Below, piece by piece: positions 23,119 through 35,804 of a DNA stretch of 64,000 nucleotides. Source of the stretch: Campanula takesimana (taxonomy: Eukaryota > Streptophyta > Magnoliopsida > Asterales > Campanulaceae); the NCBI GenBank assembly GCA_026119855.1, contig JAOWBW010000112.1, forward strand, positions 1 to 64,000. The letters run 5' to 3'. A program made the translations under genes and the position numbers. Every line of letters starts with the position of its first letter. The first letter of the stretch is position 1. The notes beneath the pieces were generated by a model. It was not told the DNA's origin and did no database searches. It was given only the letters and a program-made list of their open reading frames with translations.

Positions 23119-23468
23119 GCTTGCTCTATCAGAACAAAAATCATCAAATTTTTCTTTCACATTTGTTATGTATACTTGACATTTAATGAAAATTTCAGAT
23201 ATAATGGGGCACTCCCACTTAACAACTGTGGCACTTAACTAGTACAACTTCAAACAATATCTTTGTCCCCATAACACTCAATGCAAAAAAAAAAAAAAAT
23301 GTTCCAACCACCTTCTACATCCTGATCTAAAACAAACACTGTTTTTAGGAACTATACAAACCACATATTCTGAAGAAAAGCCACATCCATACCACAATTG
23401 CGCCAAAATATACCACACACATACTGCGATCGCGCCAAAAACAATTCTACCATTCTGATTCCGCACCA
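23119..23468. other. 3' region downstream of the FAR1-type gene
   Basis: No ORF of note. A 14-base A-run lies at 23286. Probably the 3' untranslated and flanking region of the minus-strand gene. Confidence 0.4.
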
Positions 23469-23593
23469 TCAATTACGTCTGCTGGAGCTGACTACCGAAC
23501 CTGCAAAGACATAAGAAAGGGGGAGGGAGACGTTAACTACAAACTCAAATGACTATCTTAACCCAAGAGGCCTACAGCATGCATTCTTAATCC

Positions 23594-23636
<43 letters not shown>

Positions 23637-26271
23637 CCTGGTTGCATCACAAGTCCTAAAAATAGATCACCATCCAAATCACTTGCTTGCAGTTGATAAG
23701 AGAGGTCTGTCGGTTGCAACTGGGCAAAAGACCCGGTACTGCTCTGAAAGGCGGTATATGGCGGGTATCGACTTTGATGATTGGTACATGTTGCTCCAAC
23801 ATTTTGGTCCAAGTTTTCATACGAAACTATATATACATCATCAGTTTCAATCACTGGAGTCATTTCAACCTGGAAAGAATTGCAAATAATTAATAGGGGG
23901 AAAATTTATTGAAACTGCTATTTGTACACTTGAAATACAATGGTTTTTGCTTTACCTGTGTTGACTGGCTAACTAAAGGCTGAGACTCTTCTTCAATATC
24001 GGTACAATCCTCGTCAGGCTCATTTAATTCAGCTTCCACATCAAACCCGGCTAGGGAGACTTTTCTTTTCCGGCGATTCCTTTTGTTACGTTTGAGATGT
24101 AAAATGTCTAACCATCCCAGTGGCCTTTTATCGCCCTTCTTTACCGGATACTTTTCTTTCCCCTGCTTCCTTGCAAAACCTCTCACGACATTGGCGTTCT
24201 CTGGATCAACAGGCGACGATGTGCTGGAAGGCCCACCTCCTTGAGGGTCAGCGTTATTGTGGAGACATATGTTAGAAACTCGTTGTGAAAGATCCTTAAG
24301 GGTTTCCACAACAATTTGTGTGGCTTCTTCACATTCATAAGCCCTGGACATAATCGATACAAAGTTGGGTACCATGGAATGGTAGCGTTGGGACATCCTA
24401 TGATCTAGTTCCATATCAATAGTCAGCCCGGTGAAGTCAAGAGCACCGTGATGTCCGCCAACTTTTCTCCATCTCTTAATGATGTATTAATCCGGGATAT
24501 TTTTTATGTTTATGGTGTCAAGCACCTTGAGAGAGTGACAGTATAAGTAGCCACACATTACATACTTCGCGCAGTTACATGTCACCGACATAGTAGCCTC
24601 ACAAGCAACCACCTCAAACACATTATGGTCTTCCTTATACACCCAAACCCGATACAAGCTACCACCTTCATTTTCTTCTGGACTTGAAATAACAAGCCCT
24701 CCTATTTCTTCGTACTCCATTTTGAACCTTTCATAAATCGGTAGGGTGTATACTTGTGCAGCGTGGAGTAGCATTGGTTGTAACTTCAACCTTTCGGGGA
24801 AGCATTTTTGCCGGGAGTTGTACTGCATTACCTGCTCATCCAATCTCTTCTTTCGAACAACACGCCTGAAACGATTAAAGAACTCAATCATGTCTATGTC
24901 ACTTTTCAGCCACTGTTTAAGGCAGGCATTGATCCGCTCGCTAAGTTAGGTCGAGGTCATACCCAGTGTTAGTACCATCCTTAAATAAGCATCCGCCCAT
25001 TTCTCTCTCAGCTCGTACATTTTTTTAAACCACCCCTCATCCTGAACACCCCATTTTTCTGTGAAAATTTTCCACACAGCATCAAACTGATCCGGGCTCA
25101 TAGACACATGCATGCAGTCGTTCCAATCCCTAACAATCCCATGTTTCAGTAAAATCCCGTAATGTTTTTTCAAGTTTTTCGTGAGGTTCCATGTGCATAG
25201 GCAATGTTTTGTTTCGGGCATAACACGAGTCATCCCAATAGCAATTGCTTGAGCTTGGTCCATGAATATGGTCTGTGGCTTTTTTTGGGACATGCAATGC
25301 AGAAAAGTCTTGAATAGCCATTCAAATGAGTCTCCAGTTTCATCATACAACAGGGCTCCTCCAAATATAACAGTCTTACGGAAGTGATTGAACCCTGCAA
25401 ATACAGCATAAGGACGATATGCATTGTTCGTTTTGTAGGTCGTGTCAAACGCAACCACATCCCCAAATTTATTATAATCCTCAATCATCCTAGCGTCAGC
25501 CCAAAAGATATTAGTTATCTTCTCATCACTATCCAATAAGTAAGCCGAATAGAACGCAGGGTTCTTAGCCCTCTCCTGTTGGAAGTGATCTAAAACCAAC
25601 GATGCTTCCCCATGTTTCATTGAGCTTTGCCTAACAGTTTGCAGGTGCCTTTTCATGTCATCTTTAATGAAGCCAAGGTTCTCAACACCACCCACTTAAT
25701 TACCCATGTACTCGTACACTTCCCGGATTTTAAGTCCGGACTCGCGTCCTAGCTGTGCAACAACAGCTTGAGCAGGAGTGAAAGCCCTTTGTGACCTCAA
25801 CATGTGCTTACACTCAGCTTTGTGTAAGACGTGGTTATGCCACTCATAGAACTTGTTTAATACGTACGCTTTCTTATCTTGATCCCAACGAATAGAAATA
25901 AAGGCATCACATTCGCAACGTATCTCATCTCGAGGATTTGAGGCACCCACTCTCCTATCGTCCTTCTGTTTCACCCCTTGTTTTTTGCAACAAAATTTGC
26001 AATCCACCCTCATTGTTTTATCTTTGTTATAATGGCTTTGGTTAACACGAATGCTAAACCCTTGCTGACCTGCATACGCATTATAAAAGTCATATGCCGA
26101 TTTTATAGTGATGAATACTTGGCCAATGTATGGTTTATCCAAGATTTCAACCTCAGGATCAAGCTCCATCTCTCCTTCCAGAGTGCTCATCCTGCTCATA
26201 ATTACAAATATCTGTTCACAACAATTAATTATTACTACACGGAACAAAATCGCTTTAATGATAAGAGCCAT
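23469..26271 (-). pseudogene. FAR1-related / MULE transposase-like gene, three nonsense codons
   Basis: The main exon runs 26271 to 23956. The N-terminal FAR1 DNA-binding region has FYNAYAGQQGFSIRVNQSHY, CKFC..K and YEWHNHVL. Next is the MULE transposase core (FGDVVAFDTTYKTN and TIFMDQAQAI, holding two of the catalytic acids), then the SWIM finger CNCAKYVMCGYLYCHSL. The same frame is broken only by TAA codons after YEYMGN (25696), GMTST (24946) and KNIPD (24487). Two introns fit: 23955-23870 (CAG|GTAAAG...CCAG|GTTG) and 23637-23501 (CAG|GTATAT...GCAG|GTTC). They give exon 2 (23869-23638) and exon 3 (23500-23469), which ends SSSRRN-stop in frame. FAR1-related proteins are transposase-derived transcription factors. 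This could be a host FRS pseudogene or a MULE transposase. The most likely start is one of the methionines near 26196. Confidence 0.8.
23598..23632. repeat. (AT)n microsatellite in the second intron
   Basis: About 17 AT repeats just inside the probable 5' splice site at 23637 (minus strand). This explains the YIYIYI run in the minus-strand frame. Confidence 0.9.
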
Positions 26272-26697
26272 GCACTTAAAGATTGGGAGCCTAAAGCAGA
26301 GCAGTTGCTAACGAATCATCTAATGCATCGATAGCTTTTGGAAAAGTTCTAGCATTCGTATTAACCAAATCCATCTTAACAAAGAACATAGGTATCTACA
26401 AAAAAATATAGGGATCTACAAAACCAAAGCCATCTTAATGAAAGCCATCTTAACAAAAAACATGGGGATCTTAACAAAAAACACAGGGATCTAAAAAAAA
26501 AGCCATCTAAAGATTTAGCCTTCGTATTAACCAAAGCCATCTTAACAAAAAAAAAAAAAAAAACTCATATTTGTCTAATTTGGGATTGGAGTTTCACGAT
26601 ACAAAACAAAAGCGATGAGGTCAAAATATACTAAATGAAGTCACAAGCGATGGAGTAATGATTGATTAGCTTAAAGAAAAATGATTATGACACGATG
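26272..26697. repeat. Upstream flank with local A-rich repeats
   Basis: Between about 26360 and 26560 the phrase CCATCTTAACAAAA plus GGGATCT(A)CAAAA recurs four to five times. No gene. It is probably the 5' region or an intron of the FAR1-type gene. Confidence 0.5.
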
Positions 26698-26983
26698 TAA
26701 TTTTTAATATAGCTATTTGAAACGATAGCTCTTGAAGGAGCTAACAAAGGTAGCTCCTTCAAGACCTAACATACAAGGCATGTGAATATTGTACAGAAGA
26801 AGGTAAATAAATGTCAACACAGGGAGCCAAAACCACAATGTAATTTTTAATATAGCTATTTGAAACGATAGCTCTTGAAGGAGCTAACAAAGGTAGCTCC
26901 TTCAAGACCTAACATACAAGGCATGTGACTGTTGTACAGAAGAAGGTAAATAATGTCAACACAGGGAGCCAAAACCAGAAAAG
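26698..26983. repeat. Tandem direct duplication, 143-bp unit
   Basis: 26698-26840 and 26841-26983 are near-identical. Each holds a strong hairpin, CTTGAAGGAGCTA-ACAAAGG-TAGCTCCTTCAAG. The word GGAGCTAACA also occurs in the 333-bp duplication at 16808-17471, on the other side of the two convergent genes. Confidence 0.85.
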
Positions 26984-27788
26984 TATTCGTATTGAAGCCG
27001 TTACAAAACACAACCAACCATGCATGTATTTATTATGCTGCATCAATAATAAATGTACAGAGAACCACACTGTTTGATTCGAATCAAAATGTGCAAAGGA
27101 CGCATACATCAACTACAAAAAAAAACAACGAATCATAATTGAATACCAGTAAATCTTATATGTGACATTTTTGTTTTACCTAAACCCTTGATTTTCATGA
27201 TCCTTTCACAAATCGTTCTTATCAGACCCTAATCTTCCGATTGGGGTGAGGGAAAAACCGGTATCGCAGCAAATCAAGATTTCACCAAGCTGGGAGAAAA
27301 ATCGCCTTTTGTGTATTCGCGCTGATTTTTGAATAATGAAGCAACTAGGTTATTTGATCACTAATTAGATGATAAGACGTGTTTGAGCGCCAACATTTGA
27401 GCGGGCGATTCCAGTATCTCCATTAACGGGGCTGTTAACGGCAGCGTATAGCTCTTTCGAATACATAATTTTCCAATATTCGAAATACGGATGCAAACGA
27501 CATCGTTTAATTAATTATAGCTCCAGCCATTGGATTAGTTCCATCGACGTGGCCAAGATCTACACCATCCGGTGGAGTGGTGCAGCTAAGTCTTCGGTGG
27601 AGCAGTTCGAAATCCCTTTTGCATTCTCTCTCCTTTAACTTTTTCTCTTTTCATTAACCCTTAAAACAATCCTCTTTTTACCATTTAACCAACAATTGCT
27701 CTCCTCCAACTCCAAAGTATATATGCCTTCAATCGTAGATTTCGGCCGCTTCACAACCGTCGGCTGCTCCACCACGATCGGCTGATCC
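26984..27788. other. Upstream flank up to the element 2 insertion site
   Basis: No convincing ORF. The stretch near 27170-27320 may be the 5' untranslated part of the minus-strand FAR1-type gene. Its end, ...ATCGGCTGATCC, continues at 36334 on the other side of copia element 2. Confidence 0.45.
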
Positions 27789-29333
27789 TGTTGGTGTCGG
27801 TGCCCTAGGCACGTTTGTTAAACGTTGTATAAGTTATCATTTTATTCATAATAATAAAGAGATAATAAGATTATTATTATGGCTCGTGTTTGCTTATAAT
27901 AATCTCCGTCCCTAGAGCTTGTTAAGCACTAGTATAAAGGCTAAATGATCATGGGATGATCATGTTAGATTTATGGGTACTTGTTTGGAACAAGGTACTG
28001 GACATGACCCGCGGTATGAGATTTATGTCATGGTCGATGTCATATATAAATCTCATATTAGTTATGTCATTTGAATCCTTAGACATGAAGTTATTATAGT
28101 CTTCCACTTGATGAACATTATGTTTGACATATTCAAACGCTGCCTTAACACGGTAGTTATAAAGGGTATGATTGGCATGATTGGATTCACGTAGGGAAGA
28201 ATAATAAGCCAAATGGATTTGTCCCTCTTCGGAGAGATGTCAAGCTTGGGCCCCTCGAAGGAATGATGTTGGTGAAATGTTTGGCCAAACTCAAATGGAT
28301 TGATTGGATCAATATCATTTGGATTATCAACATATTCGGAATCGAGAAAGTATTGTACAACACAAGTTGACTTGTTGACCATGACTTGTGTTCAATGACA
28401 TCGTGGACAAAGGGATTGTGACATGTTCTAAAAGGAATGCGAACTTGTATCTAGTTACACTATTTGGGTAGGTATGACGGTTTGCTAGAACCTAATCATA
28501 TCTTATGGGTTCATGTTTGGGCTCATTGCCAACTTAGTGTAATCCTAGAGGGTCACACACAAATAGACCGAATCGTAAAGGACTAAATGGGAATTATGGA
28601 AAAATATCAGTGTTTGGCTCTGGCACGATCGTGCGCCTTAAAATGGCACGGTCGTGCCATAAATCCAAACCAAGGCAAACCTGTCGACATGATTGGCACG
28701 ACCGTGCCAAATTATCAAGCACGACCGTGCCGAAAATGGGCGGCTGGAGAATTCGCGCGGACTAGATGGCACGACCGTGCCAGATTGTAGGGCACGACCG
28801 TGCCAGACAAGTCGGGCAGAATTCCTTGTTGCCTAATTTGGTGACGGGATTTAGGTTTCCTAAGTCCTTAAGGGTTAAGGATTAGGACCTATTTAAGGAT
28901 CCTTTCAGCAGTCATTAAGCACGTGATTATGAGGGCCTCCAAAGGGTTTTGGGAGGTTATTTTCTTGTTCTAAGATCCAACAAGTGAAGAACAAGAATAT
29001 TCATAATTCCGTATAGTTCTTACAATTGTGAAAGCGTGTTTCATAATTTGGTCTAGCAACCAAGATCAAGTGTTCTTGATATTCGTTCGTGGTGTGGATA
29101 CCGCTAGAGGGTGAAACTTATCATCTTCATAGTTCGTGATTCTTGCTTTGTTCATGATCAAGATTTCAAGTCTCCATCGAATTCAAGGTTGCAAAATCAA
29201 AGGCATCAAGGGTTAGTATTCTAGTATTCATTATGTTGTATTTGACTTAATCATATGAATGGATCTATGGGCTTTGGTTTTTATAAATTTTAAATGCTTA
29301 ATTCCGCTGCGCATGTTACTACGAAACCCAACA
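27789..29333 (+). repeat. 5' LTR of copia element 2
   Basis: TGTTGGTGTCGG...CCCAACA, 1545 bp. The cassette is at 28622-28804, the TATA box (CTATTTAAGG) at 28889-28898, and the conserved GGTTAGT has its GT at 29213. The primer-binding site TGGTATCAGAGC follows at 29335. Confidence 0.95.
28622..28804. repeat. CG palindrome cassette, arm type (b), element 2 5' LTR
   Basis: Six units: GGCACGATCGTGCGCC, GGCACGGTCGTGCC, GGCACGACCGTGCC, GCACGACCGTGCC, GGCACGACCGTGCC and GGCACGACCGTGCC. Each is GGCACG-NN-CGTGCC or close to it. The cluster ends 84 bp before the TATA box. Confidence 0.92.
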
Positions 29334-29717
29334 GTGGTATCAGAGCCCCGTTCATGGTGATTATTTCAATACATAATCATGTTGTGTGTATATAAATTGT
29401 TTATGTGCCTAGCATGATTTGAATATTGGGATTATGATGTTTATGTGGTCTATGCGTTTATGTGGTTTATTGTTTTATAAACTTTAATCGCACTGCTCAA
29501 TCGCAATTAAAATTATGGTGGATTTAAAATTGTTTGGATTATCAATTTTTGATTGGATCAAAGTTTTGATATTCTAGGGATTCAAGAATAAATCGTTTAT
29601 TCAAGGTTTTGATGATCATGGTGATTGGATCACCAAGAACACCAAATCCTAATTGAATCGAGAAAAACAATTTTGAGATAAATTTTGGAACTTTAAAAAT
29701 TTGAATTTTTCGCAAGG

Positions 29718-29754
29718 GGTCCGACCGGACCCAAGCCTTGACCCGGCCGGACCT
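29718..29754. repeat. CG palindrome cassette, arm type (c), in element 2 leader
   Basis: GGTCCGACCGGACC followed by CCCGGCCGGACC. The arm type differs from this element's own U3 cassette (type b). Confidence 0.8.
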
Positions 29755-30400
29755 AGGGTTTGGCGCGGGGGTAGGGTTTGGGTTTTGGGTGTGGATCTTG
29801 GGTTTAAATCTCCTATTTGTTTTAGTCTTGTGATTCTAAGATTAGTTCAAGGTTTGGATGGCTAATCTACGTTCATCGAGATTGTGTTTCCCAAACTTGA
29901 TCGCAATCAAGGTTTCAAAGATAAAACGAAATTAGAATTTTGAAGAGTTCATAATTGCTAAAATTGAGAAACAAAGTTCTTGATTCAATGATTGAAGATC
30001 CATGTGGAATTGTGAATGCAATTGGCCTACGTTCATCGAGACCATCTATTGCTTAGTTTCGGCCACATGGACTACTTTCTTGGTTTCTTGAATTAGTGCG
30101 GGATTGTGGTTGCCTAATGGCTTTGTTCGACCGCACTTCTTGTTGTCTTGATTTGGAGATAATAACCAAAGTTGAAATAGTCTCATCCTCATAATTATAG
30201 AGAAACTAATGACACATAAATGTTGTGCTTAAATTAATAGAGATTAATTTAGTGGCTAAACTTGATGCGTAACATGTTTATCTTGTGTGCTCATAAATAT
30301 GTTGTATGCTATATGGTGATGAACCTTCAAGAAAGTTTTAAGTCCTTTTTGCCACACCATGATTAAAACACTTGTAAGTACACGGGTACTTTCATGTGGG

Positions 30401-30769
30401 CTCGCCAAAGCGAGGTGCATTGATTTTATCTTTGTATGAGCAAGATGAGTGAATAAGAGTTTCCTATGCCTTTAAAATGGTTGGACTTTATTAGGCGTCA
30501 AAACAGTTTTGGGCCTAGGCAAAGATGAGATTAAACATGCTTTTGAAATTGGATCACTAAGAATTATATTGGATATGATTGACAAGAAATTGTCTACCTA
30601 ATTAATTTGATTTTGAGCGGTCCGCCAAAGCGGACTCAAGATTAAATTAAAGTTGGATCTTAGCCCAATTTAAAAGAATCTCAAAAAGGAATCTAAGAGT
30701 CATATGGGATATGATTGACAGGGTTGTCTACCTAATTAATTTAGTTTTGAGCGGTGCGCCAAAGCGTAC
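30401..30769 (+). promoter_or_regulatory. Leader hairpins with CAAA loops (element 2)
   Basis: CTCGC-CAAA-GCGAG (30401-30414), GTCCGC-CAAA-GCGGAC (30620-30635) and GTGCGC-CAAA-GCGTAC (30754-30769). Stems differ from element 1 by paired changes, and all loops are CAAA. Confidence 0.6.
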
Positions 30770-30934
30770 TTAAAATTATATTAAAGTTGGATCTTAGCCC
30801 ATTTAAATTATATTATACATTGGATGTATAAGAAGGTTATATAATTTAGTGGGAGTATTTTTGGAAAATACATTATTTATCTCTTTAATGAGATTGGTAC
30901 TTGTAAAATTTTGGAAATTTTGCATTGGTTGTAG

Positions 30935-33900
30935 ATGACAACTAAAATCGTTGCGATTAATCCTTGAAAAGGATAATGCTTCAAGAGAATGGTACAAACT
31001 TCATGGATTGGATCCTGAGCCTAAGAATCGTTCTAAGGCAAGAAGATGGGTTGTACATTCTTGATGGGCCTATTCCTAAAGAACCCAAAGCCGGAATAGA
31101 CAATCACAAGAATCATGAGTATGATTCTAGGAATGTGAGTTGTCTTATGCTCGCAATTATGTGCTCAAAACTCCAACAAAGTTTGGAACTTATAGAAGCC
31201 TATTAGATAGGCGTGGAGTTGAGTTACATGTTTCAAAGAGCAATCTAAGCAAGAGAGGTATAAAACCATTATTGCATTCACTTCTTGCAAAAGGAGTAAA
31301 GGGTAATAAGTGGAACCTCACATGCTTAAGATAATGGCTTCAAAGAGCATCTTGAGAAACTTTGGAGTCCAATTGGATTGGAGCTAGCCATGGATATTAT
31401 TCTTAATTCATTGACTAAGGGTTATAATCACTTTATGATGGACTATAACATGTTTAGAATGAATAAGAATTTCTTCGAATTGCATTAACATGCTAAAAAC
31501 TGCGAAGATGAAGATATTGGAGAATGGTTCTCCAGAGCTCATGGTTCATAAGGAAAAGGGCCAAGTGCCAAAAGAAAGGTAAGACAATAGTTGTCAAACC
31601 TAAAAGAAATAATTATGGTTAAAATAATAACTCTAATTGATGCAATTTGGTAAAATGGCAATTGGATTGACCATTTAGAATTGTAGTCAAAATTCTGGAT
31701 GATCAATAAAAGGAATGGTAGTGGGACTACCACTTGAGAATCTTATGTTATAAATTAATCTTTCAAACTTTAATTATTGGGTATTGGATGCCAGAATAAT
31801 TAGTAAATTGAAAGACTACTTTTAGTAACGGTTGATCTATGAGTGGTAATGATGCAAGAGTTGCAACATTATTCATAGAACACTTGTAAAGTGGCTTTAC
31901 TAATGAAGTAGGAAATATTATTTTGTTATAAGATAATGAAGGATATTCATTTCTTATTTGGAATAAGAAAGGTGCTTTATTTATTATGATTTACTTCATT
32001 GTGTTATCATATAAATAAATTTTATATCCTAAATCTTGAAGAACAAAGTAATAAAATCTATAACATAAATAATTAAAATTCTTTATGCCTTATTGTTTTG
32101 ATCAAATAAATGAGAAATGCATATCTAAAATTTCATGGGACGGAGTTTTAACTCATATGATTTGGAATCACATGATTTATGCAAATATCATTTACTTGGA
32201 CCAAGACATCTTTTACTATGAATAGTAAAAGGTTAATATCTTACCTGACCTAATACATGTCAATGTATATGGTGCATTAAGAAGAAATGCTAAAAGAGAA
32301 TTTTGGTTATACTTGGTAAAACTATTCAAAAATTATGATTGGATCATGATGATGAATAATTAAACCAAGAATTTGACAGATTAAAGTTGTGAAATGGTTT
32401 CACAAATTAACTTCACTAAGAATATCATTCTAAATGATATGTCTGCATGGAAGTATAAGAACCTTATTGGATACGGTTCGTTGGATGACAAAGTCAAAGT
32501 GATCTTCCATTATTTATTTTGGGGTTATGTATTTAAAACCGCTAGGATTATACTAATCTGAATTCCATCAAGAGAGGTTAAATGGTGAAAGAAAACTCGG
32601 TTTGTCTTTCATAAAGATTTAAGATGGTGAGATCCTTTTTGAAAGGAGTTGTCTGGGACACACTCACATTTAAATCTAATAAATATACTTTCATGGGATA
32701 TCCTAAAGAAACTTGAGGATAATAATTTTACTCATAAGAAACAAATGGTTTGTTGATTATGATGATACTTTTCTAGATAAGTGGTTTATCTCTAAAAGAA
32801 TCAGTGGGAGTAAAATGTATCTCGAATGGTTCGAGACCTAGAAAATATATTTTAACCTGAGATGGAAGTTGAACAAGTTTTCACAAGGGGTTGTGAAAAT
32901 CCGTTCAAGATATACAAGTAATTGCACACATGATAAAATACAATCTATTGGAAAAAATATTGGATATTTCGAGATATAAAGTATTGAGGTAAAGTTCATT
33001 TAGAATGAAGTATTTACCACCTATCAAAGATGCAATATCAACTTCACATTTAGATTAATGGCTTGGAGTCATAAAATCTAAAAGGCAATTCATGTATAGT
33101 AATCAAGTTTGGAACTTGATCATTCTAACCTAAGGTGTAAAAACCAAAGGAGATGAATGACTTTTCTTGGAGAAAAACTTACATGGGTAGCAAGAAACTT
33201 ATTAGAATTTTCATAGTCACATGTTCATATTTGGAATATGAAATTTGATAAAATAATGTCAAAACAAGCGTTCCTCAACAGGAAATCACTTAAGGATGTA
33301 TTGGATACAACCTAAAGGTTTTGATAGTCAAGAAAATTCTAAAAAGGTATGAAAGTTGCGAAGATTCATTGGATGAATTGAAGCAAGCTTTTTGGAGTTG
33401 GGATATCCGTTTTGATAAGTCATGGAGCTTGGCTTGATCAAGAACGAAGATGAATCTTGTATATACAAGAAGGTTAGTGGGAGCATGGTGCTATTCCTTA
33501 TCTAATATGTGGATGACATATTGCTCATTGGAAACGACATTCCCACACTTTAATCTGTAAAGATTTGGTTAAGAAAGTGTTTCGCAATGAAGAATATGGA
33601 TGAAGCTGCATATGTCATTGGCATTAAGATCTACAGAGATAGATCTAGGAAGCAAATTGGTTTAAATCCAAAGTACATACATTGACAAAGTCATAAGAAG
33701 ATTCCGCAAGGAAAATTCTGAGAGAGGACATTTGTCAGTGTTACATGGAGTTTCTCTAAGCAAGACTCAATGTCCTAAAGACAAGAGATGAGCATAAGAA
33801 AAATGAATGAGATGCCATTTGCTTCGGCAATTGGATCCATGATGCCATGATAAGTACTAAGGCGGATATATCTAATGCTTGGAGCATGACGAGTAGATAT

Positions 33901-34497
33901 TAATCCGATAACCGGTGAGAGTCACTGGATGGCTGTGAAACAATTCTTAAAGCACTTTAGAAGGACTGAAGAATTGTTTTGATCTATGAAGGGATGGAAG
34001 ATGATCTCGTCGTATATGGGTACGCGGATGCATGCTTCCAAACCGACAAAGATGATAAAAGATCGCAATTGAGTTTTATAAATAATAGTGAAGCTGTAAG
34101 TTGGAATGGTTCCAAGCAGAGTCACTAAATTCTACATACTAAATCTAAGTATATTGCCGCATTGGATGCTGCAAAGGAAGTGGTTTGGATTAAGAAGTTC
34201 ATTGTGAACTTAAGATGGTTCCTAGCATTGCTAATTCAATAGACCATATTAGTGATAATAGTGGTGCTATTGACCAAGCAAAGGAACCAAGAGCACATCC
34301 TAAATCCAAACACATACTTAGGCGTTCTCTTATCGTTCGAGAAATCGTTGATAAGGGAGACGTACATATATGCAAAGTACCTACTAATGATAACGTTACG
34401 GACACACTAAACAATGGGACTTCCACAAGCTAAGACATCATGGTCATGTTAGGTCCATGGGTATTGGATACCTAGGGAATTGGGCCTAGGGCAAGTG
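30935..34497 (+). pseudogene. Ruined copia gag-pol of element 2
   Basis: Parts can be aligned with element 3. Gag fragment 30964-31206 has NGTNFMDWILSLRIVLRQED. Integrase remnants lie near 32200-32560, reverse transcriptase remnants (YVDDILL-like at about 33510) at 33380-33700, and RNase H/C-terminal remnants (SKHILRR, KEPRAHPKSK) at 34100-34430. No domain is open from end to end. Frame breaks are far denser than LTR divergence, so the decay predates this insertion. Confidence 0.9.
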
Positions 34498-34761
34498 GGA
34501 GATTGTTGGTGTTGGTGCCCTAGGCACGTTTGTTAAACGTTGTATAAGTTATCATTTTATTCATAATAATAAAGAGATAATAAGATTATTATTATGGCTC
34601 ATGTTTGCTTATAATAATCTCCGTCCCAAGAGCTTGTTAAGCACTAGTATAAAGGCTAAATGATCATGGGATGATCATGTTAGATTTATGGGTACTTGTT
34701 TGGAACAAGGTACTGGACATGACCCGCGGTATGAGATTTATGTCATGGTCGATGTCATATA

Positions 34762-35043
34762 CTCCCTCCGTCCCACTAAGAGTGAGACTTATTTCCCTTT
34801 TGGGCCGTCCCACTTAAAGTGAGACTACCCAAAATGGAAATGTTTTAATATACTTATATTCATCATTCCCCACTATTTAAACCCAATCATTCTCTCTCTT
34901 CATTTTCCACCACTCATTTTATTCAACCAACACTACTATTTACCCCACTCATTCTCTCTCTTCATTTTCTACCACATATATATCACTTTATCTTAAATAT
35001 CGTGCCCACTCCTCTAGTCTCACTCTCTATGGGACGGAGGGAG
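34762..35043. mobile_element. Stowaway-like MITE nested in the 3' LTR
   Basis: 282 bp, CTCCCTCCGTCCCACTAAGA...ATGGGACGGAGGGAG, flanked by TA on both sides. The other LTR (28038-28050) shows the empty site GTCATATATAAATC, so the boundaries are certain and the MITE arrived after element 2. Confidence 0.95.
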
Positions 35044-35621
35044 TATATAAATCTCATATTAGTTATGTCATTTGAATCCTTAGACATGAAGTTATTATAG
35101 TCTTCCACTTGATGAACATTATGTTTGACATATTCAAACGCTGCCTAACACGGTAGTTATAAAGGGTATGATTGGCATGATTGGATTCACGTAGGGAAGA
35201 ATAATAAGCCAAATGGATTTGTCCCTCTTCGGAGAGATGTCAAGCTTGGGCCCCTCGAAGGAATGATGTTGGTGAAATGTTTGGCCAAACTCAAATGGAT
35301 TGATTGGATCAATATCATTTGGATTATCAACATATTCAGAATCGAGAAAGTATTGAACAACACAAGTTGACTTGTTGACCATAACTTGTGTTCAATGACA
35401 TCGTGGACAAAGGGATTGTGACATGTTCTAAAAGGAATGCGAACTTGTATCTAGTTACACTATTTGGGTAGGTATGACGGTTTGCTAGAACCTAATCATA
35501 TCTTATGGGTTCATGTTTGGGCTCATTGCCAACTTAGTGTAATCCTAGAGGGTCACACACAAATAGAACGAATCGTAAAGGACTAAATGGGAATTATGGA
35601 AAAATATCAGTGTTTGGCTCT

Positions 35622-35804
35622 GGCACGGTCGTGCGCCTTAAAATGGCACGGTCGTGCCATAAATCCAAACCAAGGCAAACCTGTCGACATGATTGGCACG
35701 ACCGTGCAAAATTATCAAGCACGACCGTGCCGAAAATGGGCGGCTGGGGAATTCGAGCGGACTAGATGGCACGACCGTGCCAGATTGTAGGGCACGACCG
35801 TGCC
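35622..35804. repeat. CG palindrome cassette, arm type (b), element 2 3' LTR
   Basis: Six units as in the 5' LTR. The first core is CGGTCG here and CGATCG in the 5' LTR. Confidence 0.92.

Larger units (their letters stand above)
29334..30934 (+). other. Leader of copia element 2, with tandem duplication
   Basis: Holds the primer-binding site, an arm-type (c) CG cluster (29718-29754) and hairpins at 30401-30414, 30620-30635 and 30754-30769. A 134-bp direct duplication around 30591 and 30725 doubled the last hairpin. TTGTAG precedes the gag ATG at 30935. Confidence 0.75.

Noticed and set aside
23598..23632. YIYIYIYI tail as a protein feature of the FAR1-type gene
   Set aside because: It is an (AT)n microsatellite just after a good 5' splice site, so it should be intronic.
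27720..27788. CGGCCG, CCGTCGGC and CGATCGG words left of element 2 as another CG cassette
   Set aside because: They are scattered and lack matching arms or repeated units. They lie in target DNA, not in an LTR.
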